Shown: piece by piece, positions 20,550-24,722 of the stretch
How the letters are laid out: each line of letters starts with the position of its first letter
Position numbering within the stretch: the stretch's first letter is position 1
Source: Spirochaetae bacterium HGW-Spirochaetae-7
Lineage (GTDB): Bacteria > Spirochaetota > Spirochaetia > Treponematales > UBA12059
DNA length: 24,722 nucleotides
Direction: 5' to 3'
Assembly (NCBI GenBank): GCA_002839245.1
Contig: PGXR01000012.1
Location: 1-24,722 of the forward strand
Notes under the pieces: model-generated
The model's input: the letters and a program-made list of their open reading frames with translations, nothing else
Told to the model about the DNA's origin: nothing
The model's database searches: none
Position numbers and translations under genes: made by a program

Positions 20550-22478
20550 ATGGGCAAGAAACTGTCGATCAAATTCAAGCTGGCGCTGCTGCTGACCGTT
20601 TTGATGGCTGGAGTGATCTGCGCCATTACCGTCACCGTGTACTCGAATTATTCCAGTCGTCTCAATATACAGCTCGAGGAAGCGAGCGCCGCCAAAATGG
20701 ATGCGGCGGCGGCGAGGATAGATTCGTGGTACGCAATCCTGGCACAGAACATCAAGGCCCTGAGAAATGAAACGGCGGGCCGGATCAGGGACCTTGAAGG
20801 CTTGAGGCAATCGTTCGCCGCCGGAGTCAAGGACAACCCCGAACTGTCTTCGATCTACTATACGGCGGTCAAGAAAATTTCCGAGGGCGGAGAAGTCATC
20901 GAGGCGAGCGGGTGGTCGCCACCGGCGGATTTCGATCAATACGGTCAAGGATGGTTCGTTGAATCGTTGAAATCCACAGACATCGTGCTGACGTCGCCGT
21001 ACCTCGATGTGATCACCGGGAAGCTGGTCGTGACGATTTCCTCCCGGGCCGACGACCCGCAAGGAAAGCCGCTGGGAGTGGTCGGCCTCGATGTCCTGTT
21101 GACCACGGTAGAAGAAATCGTCAAGTCGCTTAAAATGACCAAGAATGGCGTTTCCTACCTTCTCGACGGCATGGGACTGTACATAACCGCGGACGACATC
21201 AACGACGTCCTGAAAACAAGTTACTTTGAATCGAAAGGATACTCTGGACTGCTTCCGGCCCTAGCAAAGAAAGACTTCGTCTTCACGACGGATACCGGTA
21301 CGAAGACCTATATTGCCGTCCAGAAGATGGCGGCGACGGGATGGATACTCGTATCGCAGGGGCCGCTGTCCGATATCTACGGCCCGCTGTATGCATTCCT
21401 GGCGATGCTCGTAGTTGTAGGCGCGATAGCCCTTCTTGGGGGGGGGATTCTGGTATTCCTGGTCGCCGCATCTTTCGCCAAACCGATCCTCTCGATGAAC
21501 GACACCGCCTTGAGACTGGCGGCGGGCGACCTGGGAGTCACCGTTCCGGCGGCCATACTGTCGCGCGGCGACGAGATCGGCACCCTGGCCGTATCGTTGA
21601 AATCGACGATAGTGCAATTTGCCTCGGTGGTTTCCGAAGTCCAGGCCGTCTCGTCGCAAGTCGCCAACGGAGCCGACGAGCTGTCTTCCGCGGCGCAACA
21701 GATGTCGACCGGCATAGCGGGTATTGCCAGTTCAAGCCAGCAACTGTCGCAGGGTGCCACCGAGCAGGCGGCGAGCGCCGAGGAGGTCTCGGCAAGCGTG
21801 GAGCAGATGAGCGCCAACATCAGGCAGAACGCCGACAATTCGACGCAGACGGAACGCATAGCGGCCAAGGCCGCCGGCGACGCCAGGATCGGCGCGGCTG
21901 CGGTCGCGGAAACCGTGACCGCCATGCGGCAGATTGCCGAGAAGATCGGCATCATCGAGGAGATTGCGCGCCAGACCAACATGCTGTCGCTCAACGCCAG
22001 CATCGAGGCGGCGCGCGCCGGCGAGCACGGCAAGGGCTTCGCCGTGGTCGCCAGCGAGGTAGGAAAGCTGGCCGAGCGGAGCAAGATCGCCGCGGGCGAG
22101 ATTTCAAGCCTGTCCAAGAGCAGCGTCGACGTCGCTGAAAAGGCGGGAGCATTGCTTCAGGGCATGGTACCCGACATCCAGAAAACCGCCGACCTGGTTC
22201 AGGAGATAAGCGTCTCCAGCCGCGAGCAGGACTCCGGAGCCCAGCAGATCAACAAGGCCATCGCCCAGCTGGACACCGTCATACAGCAGAATGCTTCTAT
22301 CTCCGAGGAGTTCAGCGCGACGAGCGAACAGATAGCCGGACAGGCGGCGATGGTCGCCGGCACGACAGAGGAACTCGCCGTACAGGCGGGGCCAGGCGCC
22401 CACCACCTGCCCCTGACAGCGCGCGAAACGGGCGCCAGGGTGAAAACGTCGAGGGATGACGATTTCATCGAGTTCTGA
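20550..22478 (+). CDS. Methyl-accepting chemotaxis protein with periplasmic dCache-type sensor
   Basis: A 642-residue chemoreceptor. TM1 is at about 8-29. A large periplasmic double-Cache-like domain follows (about 33-285), recognised by GWFVESLKSTDIVLTSPYLD, then VITGKLVVTIS and GVVGLDVLL. TM2 is at about 287-312 and HAMP at about 313-365 (GDEIGTLAVSLKSTI). The signalling domain has its tip near 475-515 (QTNMLSLNASIEAARAGEHG). The Arg of the classic amino-acid-binding Cache motif is not seen before GWF, so the ligand is open. The last 30 residues after EELAVQAG differ from the paralogue downstream, but the protein ends in DDDFIEF. AAGGA at 20538-20542 is 7 bases from ATG 20550 and 4 from ATG 20547, hence the start chosen. 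The run of nine G at 21439-21447 is a possible slippage site. Confidence 0.92.
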   Translation: MGKKLSIKFKLALLLTVLMAGVICAITVTVYSNYSSRLNIQLEEASAAKMDAAAARIDSWYAILAQNIKALRNETAGRIRDLEGLRQSFAAGVKDNPELSSIYYTAVKKISEGGEVIEASGWSPPADFDQYGQGWFVESLKSTDIVLTSPYLDVITGKLVVTISSRADDPQGKPLGVVGLDVLLTTVEEIVKSLKMTKNGVSYLLDGMGLYITADDINDVLKTSYFESKGYSGLLPALAKKDFVFTTDTGTKTYIAVQKMAATGWILVSQGPLSDIYGPLYAFLAMLVVVGAIALLGGGILVFLVAASFAKPILSMNDTALRLAAGDLGVTVPAAILSRGDEIGTLAVSLKSTIVQFASVVSEVQAVSSQVANGADELSSAAQQMSTGIAGIASSSQQLSQGATEQAASAEEVSASVEQMSANIRQNADNSTQTERIAAKAAGDARIGAAAVAETVTAMRQIAEKIGIIEEIARQTNMLSLNASIEAARAGEHGKGFAVVASEVGKLAERSKIAAGEISSLSKSSVDVAEKAGALLQGMVPDIQKTADLVQEISVSSREQDSGAQQINKAIAQLDTVIQQNASISEEFSATSEQIAGQAAMVAGTTEELAVQAGPGAHHLPLTARETGARVKTSRDDDFIEF

Positions 22479-22525
22479 GACGTTTCCAGGAAGAACTTGA
22501 TACGGAAAGACGAAAGAGAGACGCA

Positions 22526-22781
22526 ATGAGACCGGGAACCGCATTCACGCTCATCATCGCCGAATTCCAGGCGGCCAGCGACTCGGTGGCGACGGAATCC
22601 TCCGCGCTGTCGGATTCCGCGAGGCAGGAATGCCGGTCGAGCGCGACATGATCGCCGGGAGCGAGAATACAAGTCCGTGCGGGAACAGCTCCGAAGTAGC
22701 GGAGAAGCGCGGGACGCTCTGGAGAACGATGAAGTCCAATTGCTCACGCAGCGAATATTCAACGATCGTCGGAGGAAGAAC
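22526..22781 (+). pseudogene. Possible decayed chemoreceptor signalling-domain remnant
   Basis: The 303-base gap between the two receptors holds no normal gene. A frame from ATG 22526 to TGA 22649-22651 encodes 41 residues, of which QAASDSVATESSALSDSARQ resembles the segment just before the signalling domain of both neighbours (QAVSSQVANGADELSSAAQQ upstream, and SGSSELFDSARQ downstream). After a frame change near 22628 a second frame reads IAGSENTS and SSEVAEKRGTLW, weakly like receptor sequence. I read this as the frameshifted, shortened relic of a third tandem receptor, at modest confidence. The alternative is a small unrelated peptide or chance similarity. Confidence 0.42.
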
Positions 22782-24572
22782 ATGAAGACAGGATTACGGT
22801 TGACTCTCGGTTTCGCCATCGTCGTTGCCTTCCTGGTTGTCGTGGCGATTTTCAGCGGAGTACTCATCACGAGGACGGCCGCCGATGTCTCGATGGTGGT
22901 CAAGGAATTCCTTCCCGCGATCGACTTCCTGGAACAGGCCGACCGGGATTACTACCAGATCATAGAGGCCGAGAGGACGCAGCTGCTCCTCGGTTCAGAA
23001 GCCAGCGGCGAGAAGCGCTGGACTGACGCCTGGCAGGAGAACCTGGACCAGGGCATCAAGCGCATGGCCGGATACGCGGACTTCGCGGCAACCGACAAGG
23101 AAAAAAGCCTGTACAAGGAATACCTCGCGAAGCATGAAGCATGGCTGGTTCTTGCCAGGCGGGTGATGGCAGGCGCTGGGTCCGCTTCGCCGGCGGAGAG
23201 GGCCGCGGCCAGGGCGCTGTCGCTCGGCGATGCCGGCAAGGCCTTCGATGCGATGCGCGAGATGATCAACCAGCTTGAAGAAGCCGTGATGATCAACGCG
23301 GACGAGCTCCGCGCCTCGACCGATTCCGCTTTCCGTTTCGCTATCGTCAACCTCACCATCCTTTCTGCCCTGGCGCTCGCACTGACGGTCGCAATATCCA
23401 TCGTGCTGACGAGGGGAATCGTGAAGCCGATGCGCGCATGCGTCCGAATCGCGGACACACTCGCATCAGGCAACCTTTCCCACGAAGTGGACGCCCGCTT
23501 CACCAAGGCCAGGGACGAGACCGGCGACGTGGTGCGCGCCATGGTCAAGACGATCGCCAAGCTCAACGAAGTGGTGGGCGACGTCAAGCGGACCAGCCAG
23601 CTCGTCGCGTCCGGTTCAAGCGAGCTTTTCGACTCGGCAAGGCAGATGTCGGCCGGTGTCCAGGGCATCGCGGCCTCGAGCCAGCAACTGTCTCAGGGCT
23701 CTACGGAGCAGGCGGCCAACGCGGAGGAAGTGTCGGCGAGCGTCGAGCAGATGAGCGCCAACATCAGGCAGAACGCCGACAACGCGACGCAGACGGAACG
23801 GATAGCCACCAAGGCCGCCGGCGACGCAAGGACGGGCGCGGCCGCCGTGGCCGAGACCGTCGCGGCCATGCGCCAGATAGCGGAGAAGATCGGCATCATA
23901 GAGGAAATTGCGCGCCAGACCAACATGCTCTCCCTCAACGCCAGCATCGAGGCGGCTCGGGCGGGAGAGCACGGCAAGGGATTCGCGGTGGTAGCCAGCG
24001 AGGTCGGCAAGCTGGCCGAACGGAGCAAGATCGCCGCCGGCGAGATATCGTCGCTGTCCAAGAGCAGCGTCGCCGTCGCGGAGAAGGCGGGTGCCATGCT
24101 CCAGGGCATGGTGCCCGATATCCAGAAGACCGCCGACCTGGTACAGGAGATAAGCGTCTCGAGCCGCGAACAAGACTCGGGCGCCCAGCAGATCAACAAG
24201 GCGATAGCCCAGCTGGACACGGTCATACAGCAGAACGCGTCGATTTCCGAAGAGTTCAGCGCGACCAGCGAGGAGATCGCCAGCCAGGCCGGCATGGTCG
24301 CCGGCACCTCCGAGGAACTGGCCAGGCAGGCCGACAGGCTGAGGACGGCAGTCGAATTCTTCAAGCTGGCGGGCGATGGCGACAGCGGCCAGCAGGTACC
24401 TCCTCAGTCGCGAACAACCCATCGTCCGCAACCCGTCGCAAGCCAGGCGGGCAGCGGGAACCAGGTGCGCGCCAACGGCGTACAGGTCAAGAAGCCATCC
24501 ACCGCGATCACGCTCAAGCTCCCGGATTCGAAAGCCGGCAAGCCGAGCGATGACGATTTCATCGAATACTGA
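22782..24572 (+). CDS. Methyl-accepting chemotaxis protein with four-helix-bundle sensor
   Basis: A 596-residue chemoreceptor. TM1 is at about 7-29. A compact helical periplasmic sensor follows (about 30-183, with AERTQLLLG in the first helix, as in four-helix-bundle receptors), then TM2 (about 186-208), HAMP (about 209-262, DETGDVVRAMVKTI) and a signalling domain with its tip at about 379-418. The signalling domain is almost identical to that of the receptor upstream, with no length change over some 680 bases. A 60-residue flexible linker rich in Gln, Ser and Pro leads to the C-terminal DDDFIEY, which fits the aromatic tether pentapeptide pattern. GGAGG (22771-22775) 6 bases upstream fixes ATG 22782; a longer in-frame start at 22677 runs through the presumed relic. 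cheW begins 13 bases after the stop. Confidence 0.94.
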   Translation: MKTGLRLTLGFAIVVAFLVVVAIFSGVLITRTAADVSMVVKEFLPAIDFLEQADRDYYQIIEAERTQLLLGSEASGEKRWTDAWQENLDQGIKRMAGYADFAATDKEKSLYKEYLAKHEAWLVLARRVMAGAGSASPAERAAARALSLGDAGKAFDAMREMINQLEEAVMINADELRASTDSAFRFAIVNLTILSALALALTVAISIVLTRGIVKPMRACVRIADTLASGNLSHEVDARFTKARDETGDVVRAMVKTIAKLNEVVGDVKRTSQLVASGSSELFDSARQMSAGVQGIAASSQQLSQGSTEQAANAEEVSASVEQMSANIRQNADNATQTERIATKAAGDARTGAAAVAETVAAMRQIAEKIGIIEEIARQTNMLSLNASIEAARAGEHGKGFAVVASEVGKLAERSKIAAGEISSLSKSSVAVAEKAGAMLQGMVPDIQKTADLVQEISVSSREQDSGAQQINKAIAQLDTVIQQNASISEEFSATSEEIASQAGMVAGTSEELARQADRLRTAVEFFKLAGDGDSGQQVPPQSRTTHRPQPVASQAGSGNQVRANGVQVKKPSTAITLKLPDSKAGKPSDDDFIEY

Positions 24573-24585
24573 TACGGAGGGCTAC

Positions 24586-24722
24586 ATGCGCCAATACTTG
24601 ACGTTCGAACTCGAGGGGCGACGATACGGCGTGCGTGTCGACCACGTCAACTCGGTCCTGGATCCTCAGGCGATCACGCCGCTTCCCCGGGGATCGACGC
24701 TCGTCACGGGACTCACCAACGT
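24586..24722 (+). CDS. cheW: CheW-like coupling protein, N-terminal part (runs off window)
   Basis: The first 45 residues of a CheW-domain protein, which links chemoreceptors to the CheA kinase. The visible start MRQYLTFELEGRRYGVRV and the later ITPLPRGSTLVTGLTN match the first CheW subdomain, ending at the usual G-x-x-N turn. GGAGG (24576-24580) is 5 bases before the ATG. It lies 13 bases after the receptor stop, so the two are probably co-transcribed. Whether it is a plain CheW or a longer CheV-like protein cannot be seen. Confidence 0.88.
   Translation, partial: MRQYLTFELEGRRYGVRVDHVNSVLDPQAITPLPRGSTLVTGLTN

Overview
The window is a GC-rich bacterial chromosome segment (about two thirds G+C by eye) with two conspicuously AT-rich intergenic islands, near 17345-17515 and 20265-20520. 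The gene set fits a free-living or gut-associated spirochaete. It includes a TrpR-type repressor divergent from a TrpXYZ-like transporter, an archaeal-type UMP kinase, a secreted repeat protein like those of Leptospira/Treponema, several chemoreceptors and CheW. This assignment is an inference: no rRNA or tRNA gene is visible to prove it. Isoleucine ATA codons are common despite the high GC.

Layout. 1-1020: C-terminal part of a tungsten/molybdenum aldehyde ferredoxin oxidoreductase. 1113-2323: an AcpH-like gene and a convergent Uma2-family gene whose stop codons share a CTAG. 2479-6914: a chemoreceptor, a secreted protein with six G-x-Q-x-x-G-V-x-N-I repeats, and a FecR-domain secreted protein. 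6934-11188 (minus): sbcD-sbcC, the Mre11/Rad50-like nuclease. 11246-15569: an unknown protein followed by an overlapping MCE/Mla lipid-transport operon (mlaE, mlaF, mlaD, TPR lipoprotein). 15594-17327: archaeal-type UMP kinase (minus), a 13-bp tandem repeat, cyclophilin (plus) and TrpR (minus). 17515-20221: trpX-trpY-trpZ, each overlapping the next by 4 bases. 20222-24722: an AT-rich leader, two chemoreceptors with nearly identical signalling domains, a possible decayed receptor remnant between them, and the start of cheW.

How the genes work together. The trpR/trpXYZ block reads as a self-contained tryptophan-uptake circuit: both divergent promoters can be read, an inverted repeat sits on the predicted trpR start site, and a CTAG (the core of E. 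coli trp operators) lies at the trpX -35. The Mla operon is the best candidate for something unusual. Its ATPase has changes at the catalytic glutamate, the switch histidine and the signature motif, and its last gene is a TPR lipoprotein rather than one of the usual Mla partners. The receptors plus cheW form a chemotaxis cluster; two of the three receptors end in a pentapeptide that fits the CheR/CheB tether pattern.

No CRISPR array, insertion sequence, tRNA, rRNA or classical defence operon was seen.
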